DNA from: Kalmusia sp. IMI 367209
Taxonomy: Eukaryota > Ascomycota > Dothideomycetes > Pleosporales > Didymosphaeriaceae
Direction: 5' to 3'
Length of the DNA: 64,000 nt
Assembly (NCBI GenBank): GCA_027946365.1
Contig: JAPEUQ010000004.1
Span: 1,736,001 to 1,800,000, forward strand
The translations under genes were made by a program, and so were the position numbers. Under the pieces are notes generated by a model. It worked only from the letters and a program-made list of their open reading frames with translations. It ran no database searches and was not told where the DNA came from. Position 1 is the first letter of the stretch; every line of letters starts with the position of its first letter. Shown here piece after piece: positions 1-9,770 of this stretch.

Positions 1-566
1 CACAGCATCGCTATCGTCTCAATCATGATTCGACGGCGTGCAGCGTAAGTCATCTCTCATCATGTGCCGGATCATCGTGGCTCCACGAGATGCTTTCCTT
101 GATAATCATCGACCCTGCCAATTATCTCATCTCTTCCTAATATACAGAACACTACTTGATAGATTCAGATCACAACAGTTTGATTGAATTCATTCATTCA
201 TTGCTCATCCTCTTGTGAAGGTAGAGAGTATAAATTACTATCAAGCAGCAAAGGATTGTACGTAGCATGAATGATAGGAAACTAAAATAGGTAGTAGCGA
301 TTCCCTTCTGCTTTTCAATTTTCAATGCGTGTTAAAAGGTGGTGATAGTAAAGCTCGCTGGGGTAGAGAGCATTACCTACTGCTTTTCATCAGCTTTATC
401 TTACTTGCCCTCGCACCATCAAACAACCTCACCCTAAAGCCTCTGTATGCACTCCAAAGGACCCTGCCAGTGTCTCTCACCGTATATATTGCGATAGTCT
501 ATTCCGTCTGCTCCTCCAGCTCTACGTCTTTCGGTCACTTATCATCTCTAAAACCACAACTCCGCC
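1..566. other. Upstream region of the BTB gene
   Basis: No coding region is supported here. A TATAAA hexamer lies at 229-234, about 335 bp before the chosen start codon at 567, and may belong to the promoter of the BTB gene. A short open frame at 329-622 overlaps the true start in another frame and shows no recognisable protein features. Confidence 0.4.
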
Positions 567-2307
567 ATGCATTCAGACGAACCAACTACCACATCTCAGC
601 CATCACCCTCCCGCGTGTCTAGTGAGGTGATATACTTCAGAATACCTGATATTAGATAATCGCATTTCTAACACTGATTCTGCAGGCCTCGGGTCCGCCG
701 GCGAAAAGGCGGCGCATTGATACGTCGACTAATTCTAGAACTAGTGAGTTACCACAATACACAATGCGCGCGAGATATACCTATCTTTTACCCTTTCACA
801 GATGACACGGCCACTTCCATCTCAGCCTCTCAGGGCTCAGGCTACGAAGAAGCTCTGCAGGTCGCCGAAGCACAACCCCACCAGCCGGCTGTCTTTTCTA
901 TTCCGACTGAGGTGAACACATCCTCAAAGCGACGTTTTGCATTTAGGTACGTGTATGCTTCGTCGTTGAAGCACCTTCCTAATCAAAGAAAGTGAACTCT
1001 TTAAGACCAGCATCACCATCGAGTATGGCGACAAGCTTGATTTACGATACCCGGTTCATCTCGAGCTTTTATGCTCTCACAGCTCGAAACAATGCCATAT
1101 ATTCCTCCAAGCTGAGGAACAGCGCGAACAATATGAGAAAGCGAAGTCATTGAGGAAGCAAGTCAAGGCGCTCTCTCCCCCGGCAGGGCAACCGGATGTT
1201 TTCAATGGGGAGAAGTTTCGTGAGAAGGTAATCACAGTCAGTGACATCCTATTGTTGCTGGGCATCCGACTTACGAGAGTAAAACAGGCTACGAGTCTCA
1301 TCCTTGAGTGTCTGAACAACTTCCCGTTAGCCGAGTATCAGGACATCCTCATAAAAGTACTTGCGGATGCTACGGACAAGGAATTCCAAGACAACGACAT
1401 GTTCAAAGTCTCGCCCAAGGAGGCAAAGGCAGTTAGACCGAATTTCCCGAAAGAAGACGTACGTGCTCGTCTCCAGCAACTCAAGCCCAAAGCGATCTTC
1501 AACGTTACAGCGCGACTCAGGCTCGCTTTGCGAAATCTCAAAAGCAGGGTGAAGAAAAACGCTGAAAAAGACGTAGTCAAAGCTGCAGCACAGTGGCGAG
1601 TGATACTTCCGCAGGCAACTTCGGCGGCCGTCGATTCTCTTGTCGAATGGATCTACAAAGGGTCACTCTCTTTCACGGATGCCGAGCACCTCGTGCAGAT
1701 CAGTGCACTCGCCAACAAGCTGGGCGTGATGAAACTTGCTGATGCGTGCATGGACAAGCTATACCAAGCTACATTACGTTGCATCAATCACGCGAAATCT
1801 AAGGGTATCACTTTACACAAGCTACTACTAGAAGCCTCCCAAGAGCCAACGCAGGAGCAAAATGTCAGCATAAATGATGATCCTCTTTCCACTGCTGGTG
1901 TCGTTGGAATGGTCTTCAAGCTCGTGTTTCAGCAGGAGAAACCGCCAGTCATAGTCCAGAACTTAGTCGTTGATGCCATTGCAGAGAGCGAGGACGAGAA
2001 CTTGGTCGCAGAACTTCTCCCTGTCTTGAACAGCAATCTGCGAGGTCACATCACGATGGCAGTAATGCGGAACGCAACAGCCAGAGCGAAAGCGGTGGCG
2101 AAGGCAGAGAGCAATCGACCCCAGGTCCACTCTGACGCATGTCACGGTAGCTCCATTAAGTCGGAACTATACGATGATGAGTCGCCGGGGACCAAGCAGG
2201 AGTGGGATATGACGAAAATTGTAGTAGCCAATGAGGATGGACCTTCCATCAGACACGACGAGCAAGCCAGCCCTCACAAGGTCGATGTCCAGGGGACCAC
2301 CCACTAA
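567..2307 (+). CDS. BTB/POZ-like domain protein with a split domain
   Basis: Five exons are inferred by splice motifs and phase: 567-626, 686-743, 802-946, 1011-1227 and 1288-2307, giving about 499 aa. The last intron (1228-1287, 60 bp) is in frame, so it could also be retained; it has GTAATC, a CTTAC-like branch site and AACAG. The N-terminus carries a basic stretch (PPAKRRRID) that could be a nuclear localisation signal. A BTB-like first half (IEYGDKLDLRYPVHLELL, then CSHS) is followed by roughly 150 residues of charged sequence, and then by a typical BTB second half (ILPQATSAAVDSLVEWIYKG, then ALANKLGVMKLADACMDKLY). BTB proteins often act as dimerising adaptors, some for cullin-3 ligases; no partner can be named here. 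The fold call rests on the motif pattern only. Confidence 0.6.
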
Positions 2308-4311
2308 AACAGAACATTCTATCTGCATTGTAGGCTCAATTACCACAGGCTGCACGATGCACACGAAGGCTATCCTAGGACTGTAATAAAAGAAAACTCC
2401 AGTTTGTTTCTACCAACTAGCCTCCGTTGGTCTCCGCAAGGCAGCGCCACTTTGAGCTGCTCTTGGCAAGTTTGCACATTCAATCACATCACTATATATT
2501 GTGCGAGCAGGTGCACGTCAAGGTGAGAGTAGTCCTTACGTCCTAGCCGGATATCTCTGCTCAATAGAGCTATTATGAGCTTCTTCCAAGCGCACAGCCC
2601 TTACAATGCGGCTCTTGGTATATGACACTGGAGATAAACGAGTTCTATTTTACTTCTCAATCATTCAACTTTAGATCTAGTCAAAAGTATTTCGATAAAC
2701 TATCTATTGATCCTTATACAACCTTGCCATGAATGCCTAGACGCTGAATGAATCCTCCTTCAAGTTTTCCTTCGACTGACATTGATCCAGATGAGCAACG
2801 AAATACAAAAATCTAGACCCGATAGCTGCTTCAGAAGGTGCGAGGTCAGCTAGGTTAGCAAATGATGCTTGTACCACGCACTGCCTGTTTCATGGAAAGG
2901 GACGGACGACTCAGGGAAGAGATGTCCTAGTACGGCATTGCAACACGAACCGCATTCAGTGGACAGACCAGTTGCGCAGCCATGCGAGGAAACGGTACCT
3001 GGATGCTCATGTTTACCATACTTTGCGCATGAATATAATACCTACAGTCTTCCGCAGACTGTGACACATACATGCTAATTAGAGACAGACTTGACTCAAA
3101 CCAGCGCTAGCTGTAGGTCCAGAAATATGACGTGCGGGGATCGTAGGCTACTGTCCTTGTCAGCTGCGGTCAACTGCGACGTCAAAGCCACATTGAGCGT
3201 GGAGAAACACAGTCAGAAATCTGTACGACGCCGACTAGCTACTACTGGCTCTTCCTTGAGTGTAACGTACCGAGATGAGTCTAGTAACGGGTTCCGGAAA
3301 CCAGGTTCAGATCCGATTCAAGGCTTGTTTCCCTGAACCAAACAGGTAGCGGCATGGCTATGCATCAGTGGCATGTAAATGAGGCACAGGGCGTTTTAAG
3401 GTTTGACTCCTCTTCGCACTGCGTAGACTGATACGAAGCTACAGTTTTCTGTAAGCGAGAGACACTTCTCATGAAGGCACAGATATTTGCCCCTCTAGAT
3501 GGGGTAGATTGTTGCCATTCATTCGCTTTAAACTGCCCAGGTTGAGACTGTCAATCTCTCAACAGACCAACGTATTCACGCGACGACATGCAACAATAGT
3601 CGCCCTTACAGGACATCAATGGCACAACAATGAGGCTTGTTACATTTTTCCGAACCTTGGCGCACCGACCCTCGTCACGCTCCTTGTACTACAGACAGTC
3701 CTACGCTCAGCGCACGATCAATACCGCACCGGGAAACGCCTCGTCGCTTCCATCTCAATCGCCAGACAGTTTCACTCGATCCGAAAAAATGTACTGTTCA
3801 TTCTATTTCAGACTAAAGCCTCAAGCGAGCGCTCTGGAATGCTCCCTCTGTGATACTGAAACGTCAACACGCGCGATTTTCCGAACGCATCGATACTTGG
3901 GCTCCGTTTCCGAGGACAGTGCAGACAGATCTATGTCATGCTCGGAGATTTTACCATGCATATGGCAAGAGAAATATATATCGCCAAGTGTGGGTCCCGA
4001 ACGTCATCCCAATGCTACAACGAGCCGATTAGGGTAGTTTACGCCTCGATATGGGAAGGTTGAGTTTCGGCATGCAAGACCCATGTTGTGTCTTCCCAGT
4101 CTGCATTCCACGTGGGCGATGCCGGCACCTGGTACGGCATTGTATAGTGGATGCTGCTGCGTGTGTTTATATCGCCTGCCCATAACTGAGCAGTTGTTTA
4201 CCCGTTCGTTAATCTGTTCTCTCGAATGCTCACTCAGATAAATTAGGACACCGCAAATGATGGCAAAGATTTAAGTGTGGAAGGTTTTCAACTTGAGATG
4301 AGATTGTCTTC
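2308..4311. other. Gene-free interval, about 2 kb
   Basis: Several open frames of 60-135 codons occur on the plus strand (for example 3509-3853 and 3630-4037). They overlap one another, have no recognisable domain and no splice partners, and I do not call them genes. The interval probably holds the 3' end of the BTB transcript and the promoter of the next gene. Confidence 0.4.
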
Positions 4312-6087
4312 ATGTTAACACTCTCACCGTCTACTACTCTCTTCATTCAAGGACCTTCAAATCGGGAATATCATTCGTCACGGCGCAAAATGTTACACCA
4401 AGAACGAAATCGTGTTTCGACGCACATATTCCTCGATAAAGAATACCCGTGGAAGAGACGAGCTGTCTACATTGAGAAAGACACGATGCCGAGTGCACAC
4501 TTTTCACTGCGGCAGCCTTACATCCCACCAACGCTGAATTTCGACGCGGATACTTTCACCATGACCTATCATGAGTGTGAGCATCTTGAAAAGGCAATTG
4601 TATATCCTACTCGCCCCAATGACAACGCCGGCAGCGATGGTTTGACTCGGAACTGTGACATTAGCAGCTCTCCTCCAGATAGTACGCAGAAACGAGTGGA
4701 GATTGCCGGCTTTCTACCGTCGAAACGCTATCCGCGAATCGTGAGATGCCTTCGATACACTATCTTCACAGTGTACCGTCGCCTTTTCGCACTCGTTTTT
4801 CTTCTCAACCTGGTACTCCTTTTTTGTCTCCCCTATCAGGGTACCATCGCCCTGGACACATTAGCAACAATAGCATCGACTAATTTTCTTATCGCTATCC
4901 TCATCCGGCAGGACTTCGTCATTAATTCTATCTTTCGCACGGCATGGCTAATTCCTTGGAGTCTACCACTACGGGTGAGAAGGTGGATCGCTAGGTGTTA
5001 CTGCTATGGGGGAATTCACAGCGGAGCTGCCATTGCAGGGACAGCATGGTGGATAGTATTCAGCATAATGTCAACTCGGGAGATTTTGAAAGAAAGCAGT
5101 ATGTGCTCCATGTCGTCTCTGATCATCATCTGGATAATCCTAGCCTTATTGACGATAATCTTGCTCTTGGCCCTACCAGCGTTACGCAAGAGATATCATA
5201 ATATATTCGAGCTTACACACCGCTTCCTGGGCTGGACATCCATACTTCTCTTCTGGACACAGCTCCTCCTCACAAAGTCCTCAGTGACCGGCGTTAATTC
5301 CACCTCATTTTTCAACACTCTCCTTCGCACACCTACTTTCTGGATCCTGTCCCTCATGACCATGCTCGTCGTGCGCCTCTGGCTTCGCGTCCGCACATGG
5401 ACCTTCCACCCGACCGTCCTCTCCCCTCACGCTATACAACTGCACTTTACAAAGCGCGTCCACAAATTCTCCTGTCTGAGCATATCGACGGCGCCGCTGC
5501 AAGAGTGGCACCCATTCGCTACGTTTCCGATGTCCCCCCGTGGAAGCACAAAAGCAGGCACGAGAACGGAACCATGCATAATCATATCCGATGCGGGCGA
5601 CTGGACGCGAAGCATTATCCAAAAAGCGCGGGATATGCAGAGTCTTGAGAACAAAGGCCTGCTCGAAGAACAACCAGCGATGAGATTCTGGGTCAAGACA
5701 ACGCCTATTCCTGGCGTCTTGTCTCTTACAACGCTCTTCTCGCGCGTCCTCCTCATCACTACGGGGTCTGGTATCGGACCTTGCCTCTCGTCCCTCCTGG
5801 ACCGCCCGCCAGGGCAATTCATCCGTCTAGTGTGGAGCACACGTTCTCCACTCGCAACATATGGCGCGGACATCCTCGCCTCGGTGTACGCTGCTGATCC
5901 TGACGCCTTGATCATTGATACCGATGTGGTAGGGCGGCCAGACCTGGTGCGCGTAGCGTATGGGATATGGCGGGCGATCAGAGCGGAGGCGGTGTTCGTG
6001 TTGAGTAATGAAGTGGTGACAAGAAAGGTGGTGTATGGGCTTGAGAGCAGGGATATTCCTGCTTTTGGGCCGATTTTTGATTCGTAG
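4312..6087 (+). CDS. TmpA-like integral membrane oxidoreductase
   Basis: A single exon of up to 591 aa. An N-terminal cytosolic part of about 150 residues is followed by about six hydrophobic segments (around residues 155-175, 183-200, 238-255, 268-292, 304-320 and 341-356), with the motif HRFLGWTSILLFW in the fifth. The C-terminal half is a soluble domain with a glycine-rich nucleotide-binding turn (LITTGSGIGPCLSSLL) and ends FGPIF. This layout matches the TmpA family of Aspergillus, ferric-reductase-like membrane proteins linked to control of conidiation, also found as C-terminal modules of some fungal adenylate-forming enzymes. Here no adenylation domain is attached or adjacent. The start is uncertain: in-frame ATGs at 4312, 4390 and 4486 are all possible. 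The gene is convergent with WRS, about 200 bp away. Confidence 0.7.
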   Translation: MLTLSPSTTLFIQGPSNREYHSSRRKMLHQERNRVSTHIFLDKEYPWKRRAVYIEKDTMPSAHFSLRQPYIPPTLNFDADTFTMTYHECEHLEKAIVYPTRPNDNAGSDGLTRNCDISSSPPDSTQKRVEIAGFLPSKRYPRIVRCLRYTIFTVYRRLFALVFLLNLVLLFCLPYQGTIALDTLATIASTNFLIAILIRQDFVINSIFRTAWLIPWSLPLRVRRWIARCYCYGGIHSGAAIAGTAWWIVFSIMSTREILKESSMCSMSSLIIIWIILALLTIILLLALPALRKRYHNIFELTHRFLGWTSILLFWTQLLLTKSSVTGVNSTSFFNTLLRTPTFWILSLMTMLVVRLWLRVRTWTFHPTVLSPHAIQLHFTKRVHKFSCLSISTAPLQEWHPFATFPMSPRGSTKAGTRTEPCIIISDAGDWTRSIIQKARDMQSLENKGLLEEQPAMRFWVKTTPIPGVLSLTTLFSRVLLITTGSGIGPCLSSLLDRPPGQFIRLVWSTRSPLATYGADILASVYAADPDALIIDTDVVGRPDLVRVAYGIWRAIRAEAVFVLSNEVVTRKVVYGLESRDIPAFGPIFDS

Positions 6088-6295
6088 GTGGGCGCATTAT
6101 ATATGTTTTGAAATTCGTATGTGAGCGAGGGAAATAGCAAGGTGTCTTTGTTTGAATTTGATCTTTGATTGGTATCATATGCGCGCCGAAGCCAAATCCA
6201 TGACTCACCCATGCATGCTATGCTTTTGCGCCGCCAACAGCATCATAAACCTACTCCAACTACCCAGACAAAACAGACAGACATTTACAAAGCTC

Positions 6296-7780
6296 CTACG
6301 CCTGTGCCGCCTTCGCAGCTTCCTTCTCCTTCTTCTTGCGCTCCGTCTCTTGTGCTTTCAAAAGCTTCTTAAGCTGATTCTTCGTCATGGGTTTCCCATC
6401 CTCGCCCAGTGCCGCGCCCTCCGCACCCTGCCCAGCTTCCTCCTTAACCTCTTTCTTTTCCACTTTCGGGTTTCCCCTCCACTCTAATTTGCGCGGCTGC
6501 AGATACTCCTCCAATACCTCGTCTGTGACCTTCGCTCGAGCGTCCTGGAACCCCTTGACGTACTTCGCCATCATAGTTATACACTCCTTCTTCATATCGC
6601 CCGTCAGCATCTCACCCTTGCGATAGTCCTCGGCGAATTTAAGCAGCTTCTCGTCATCGTCCTCGAAGTACGCGAGATACTGGTACGCAACGTCGATGTC
6701 TGGGTTACCGCCTTTCTCCCTGTGCAACTCGAGCGTCTCCTGCCCGCCGCTGAAGGCATGCTTGTTGATTTTATTCTTAATGGTCTTCTCGTTATCGGAC
6801 ATGAAGATTGCGGAGTTTGGGTTGGATGCGCTCATCTTCCCGCCTGCGCCTTGCAGCGCGGTCAGGAACTTGGAGTGGATGAGGGCAGGCTTAGGCGAGG
6901 GCTGCGCCATGCGTGAGCAGTTTTCGCGCACGAGGCGGAAGTAAGGGTCTTGGTCTATAGCGCAGGGGATGAGGCAGGGCATAGCTGCTAGTTTGGCGGA
7001 GCGGTGGTACGTCTTGATGTCATTGCCCCAGATGAAGGGGTACGAGGAGGCGAACGCAGCAACACATTGTTTTGCAGCGAAGGCGTTGCTGCCGATGTTC
7101 GTGGAGCCGTGAAAGCCAAAGGCGCCGCGGACCTGGTTGTTTGTGATGAGTTTCTCGAATTCGGTCGCGTTGAGCGAGAAGTGTCGGTTGTAACCTGATG
7201 TGAAAAACTCGGAATCGATGTAGATGAAGGTCTTCTTAGGGTCGAAGCCGATGGAGATGACGTCTTTGGCGTTGCCGCGCGCGTACTCGTAGACCTCGGG
7301 CTGTGTGAGCTTCTCTTTGAAGAGGAACTTCTCGTCGTCGGTCAACATAATGACGAGCGGGACGTCGAAGACGTCTTGTAGCCACTTTGTGAATTCAAAA
7401 GGGATCGTGTGACCAATATGCATGGAGTCGCTGCTAGGCCCGCGGCCGGTGTACAGGAGAAATTCGCCATCTTTCTCATATGTGTCCAGGATGAGCTCTA
7501 GGTCCCGGTGTGAGAAGAACAGGCGACGGCGTAGCCAGCGGTGCGGCTTGTGGCCTGTTACGCGCTCGAAGCGGGCGAGGAGATCGTCGTCTATGAGTTT
7601 GGTGGCCCATTTCTGGGAGATGGCAGCGTAGTCGAATTCGAGGACGTTTCCATCTTCGTCGGTCGCGGCCTGGACGTCCCAAGGGTTGATCTCTTGCTCT
7701 ACTTTCTTACCCTTCACGGGCTCTGTCGCCGTTTCGGCGAGACTGAGGGCGGCGACTGAGGGCGGTTCTGGCTCTGTCAT
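6296..7780 (-). CDS. WRS1: Tryptophanyl-tRNA synthetase, cytoplasmic
   Basis: A single exon of 494 aa. It is a class I aminoacyl-tRNA synthetase that charges tRNA(Trp) with tryptophan in the cytosol. The class I signatures are present: the HIGH-type motif in GRGPSSDSMHIGHTIPFEF and the KMSAS loop (GGKMSASNPNSAIFMS). The sequence HAFSGGQETLELHREKGGN is typical of the eukaryotic/archaeal form rather than the bacterial or mitochondrial one, and no targeting presequence is visible. The C-terminus has a charged lysine/glutamate-rich tail. It is divergent from the PRELI/Ups1-like gene, with which it shares a 476-bp promoter interval. Confidence 0.95.
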   Translation of the reverse strand: MTEPEPPSVAALSLAETATEPVKGKKVEQEINPWDVQAATDEDGNVLEFDYAAISQKWATKLIDDDLLARFERVTGHKPHRWLRRRLFFSHRDLELILDTYEKDGEFLLYTGRGPSSDSMHIGHTIPFEFTKWLQDVFDVPLVIMLTDDEKFLFKEKLTQPEVYEYARGNAKDVISIGFDPKKTFIYIDSEFFTSGYNRHFSLNATEFEKLITNNQVRGAFGFHGSTNIGSNAFAAKQCVAAFASSYPFIWGNDIKTYHRSAKLAAMPCLIPCAIDQDPYFRLVRENCSRMAQPSPKPALIHSKFLTALQGAGGKMSASNPNSAIFMSDNEKTIKNKINKHAFSGGQETLELHREKGGNPDIDVAYQYLAYFEDDDEKLLKFAEDYRKGEMLTGDMKKECITMMAKYVKGFQDARAKVTDEVLEEYLQPRKLEWRGNPKVEKKEVKEEAGQGAEGAALGEDGKPMTKNQLKKLLKAQETERKKKEKEAAKAAQA

Positions 7781-8256
7781 GATGGATGTCTGACTACACA
7801 GTCAATTGAGCGCGGAACAAACTAGAGAGTAAGAAAACAAGTCACGAACGTGGCCGAAATTAATTATGCGCAATATAGGCTTGAGTCAAACGTGAATGTC
7901 CCGCACATACCCCGCGGTCAGCGCCACAGGGCACCAGCCACAGGCGTCGGCGTGTCAAATCACCGACGTTTCGACGGTTCGGGCGTGGCAAAATCTCGTG
8001 AGGAGCTGTGAGCTCATGGCACCAGCATTCCCTCACACCACCCTCTAACCACCTTCGCCCTCGCATCCAGCCCCGCCGTCCCATTCAATTGCGACTCTGC
8101 AATTGGATGCACACGACCATGCGAGTACGTCGCACACCTCACACAACGCGCTTCTAGGTTGCCGCAGAGCTCCTTCCCTCGACGTTTTCCCTCCAAAAAC
8201 CAACACCAGCCCTTTCCATCCGCATCTATCGAGAGCCAAAAGAAGAACAAGCCAAA
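7781..8256. promoter_or_regulatory. Shared divergent promoter interval (WRS / PRELI gene)
   Basis: This 476-bp gap separates two genes transcribed away from each other, so it should contain both promoters. The stretch just before 8257 is C/T-rich, as in many fungal 5' leaders. No specific factor site is claimed. Confidence 0.45.
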
Positions 8257-9111
8257 ATGGTCAAATTCTACTCTTCCAAGGACACATACTCGTACCCCTT
8301 CCCCGCCGTCACCCTCGCCTACTTCCTCCGCTATCCGAACCCCTACTCCACCCACGTGCTCTCCACCGACACCATCGCACGCCACTTCGACCCAGAGACC
8401 CAGCGCCTCACCACAATTCGGCTGCATCTGAAGCGCTCAAAACTACCCTCAGCTGTCACTAAAATTCTCCCCCGCTCACTACTCGGCGCCTCGGCCTCAG
8501 GCGACACCCAAACCTACATCCTCGAGAAATCTGTCGTCGACGTCAAGGAGGGCTGGATGGACACAGAATCGCGCAATCTCGAATGGACCGGCGTGCTTTC
8601 CGTCGTCGAGCGACAGGTCTTCCGGCGTCCCGTTCCTGAAGTTCCCGACGAGGTGAAGATATTCCATGGCATGGAAGGCGCCGCACGCCGCCACGGTTTT
8701 CTGAATTTCGCCGGCGTCGGAGGTGGCGCCGGTGCACAAGTCGAGCTCAACGACGAGACGACCGAGGTCGAGAGCTCGGTCACGCTGCATTCGCATGTGG
8801 GCGAGACGTGGAGGAAGAAGCGGCGGGCTGCTGAGGACACTTCGTCGGACGAAGAGCAGCCGCCAAAGATGGGGTTTCTGAGGAGCTGGGGTACTGCGAC
8901 ACTGCAGAGGAATATCGAGAAAATTGGGCTGACGCGGACGCTGAGGAGCCAGCCGAACGCGAGGGAGGGGATGAAAGTTGTGCTGGAGAGGATGCGCGAA
9001 GGCGGGCTTGTAGGCGTGCTGGAGGGCATGCGGAGAGATCGCGAGGCTATTCTACAGGGGCGCGATTTGCTGAAGAAAAATAAGGCACAAAGACACGAAG
9101 ACGATGAGTGA
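8257..9111 (+). CDS. PRELI/MSF1 family protein, Ups1-like
   Basis: A single exon of 284 aa. The PRELI/MSF1 domain occupies about the first 180 residues, with the family hallmarks YPFPAVTLAYFLRYPNPYS, HVLSTDTIARHFDPETQRL and SRNLEWTGVLSVVER. Members carry phosphatidic acid or phosphatidylserine across the mitochondrial intermembrane space, working with a small Mdm35-type partner; the RYPNPYSTHVLS signature resembles the Ups1 branch. The protein is longer than yeast Ups1, with a charged C-terminal extension (EDTSSDEEQPPK and a basic tail) of unknown role. The start ATG follows a C/A-rich leader with AAA at -3, a favourable fungal context. Confidence 0.88.
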   Translation: MVKFYSSKDTYSYPFPAVTLAYFLRYPNPYSTHVLSTDTIARHFDPETQRLTTIRLHLKRSKLPSAVTKILPRSLLGASASGDTQTYILEKSVVDVKEGWMDTESRNLEWTGVLSVVERQVFRRPVPEVPDEVKIFHGMEGAARRHGFLNFAGVGGGAGAQVELNDETTEVESSVTLHSHVGETWRKKRRAAEDTSSDEEQPPKMGFLRSWGTATLQRNIEKIGLTRTLRSQPNAREGMKVVLERMREGGLVGVLEGMRRDREAILQGRDLLKKNKAQRHEDDE

Positions 9112-9770
9112 GTGATGGCCGTGGCGCTCGTGGTAACGTCATACAGAGCAAGATCGAGGTATCTTTTGGCCTCGGCAATAGCACTGGATGGCATGTCACG
9201 GTTCGATTGATTGATTTTTTCCATTAGCGATGGCGTTTGGTTCTCTCCATCTCCTATCTCTCAGCAACATGTACCGCCTTCCTTTCTTCTCAGCCCCTCG
9301 CTCTTGTCTCGGACGGTTGGGTTCTTGTTTTACTACCTACGCGTTTGCTTCCCCCCCTCAAGCTATTCGTGTTTGTTTTGGATACGAGGGTGGCGGTTCT
9401 GTATTATAGCGTATGTTTTACGTGGACGGGTAGGGTTGGAAAAAAGAACTTGCAACGTCTTTCCCTGTGTTGAGAATAGCACTCCGTTACGAGACAACGC
9501 AGGTGTTTAGTCGTAGTTGCCGTTGCGCTCCGGGTTTCCTCTTTTCGTAACATGAATGCATCGAAAGTTAAAATCAATGTATCGACTTCAGCCTGACCCT
9601 TTCTAGGCCACTAAGAGCTGCATCATGTGGCCGCCCATCGCAACGCAGCGCCACGCAAGCACAGCCTCGGTCTCTGTAACTTCAAGTTCTGATGCCTGCC
9701 AGCCTTCTCCGCTCGCCATATCCGAAGTCTACCTTGCACCAACATAGCTTATGTCAATTCATCGATCACT
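9112..9770. other. Intergenic, no gene seen
   Basis: It contains the 3' end of the PRELI gene transcript (T-rich stretches at 9205-9420) and the upstream region of the STAND/TPR gene. No protein or RNA gene is supported. Confidence 0.4.

Noticed and set aside
3509..4037. Overlapping plus-strand frames in the 2-4.3 kb gap
   Set aside because: Three frames are open at once, none with a domain or splice partner.
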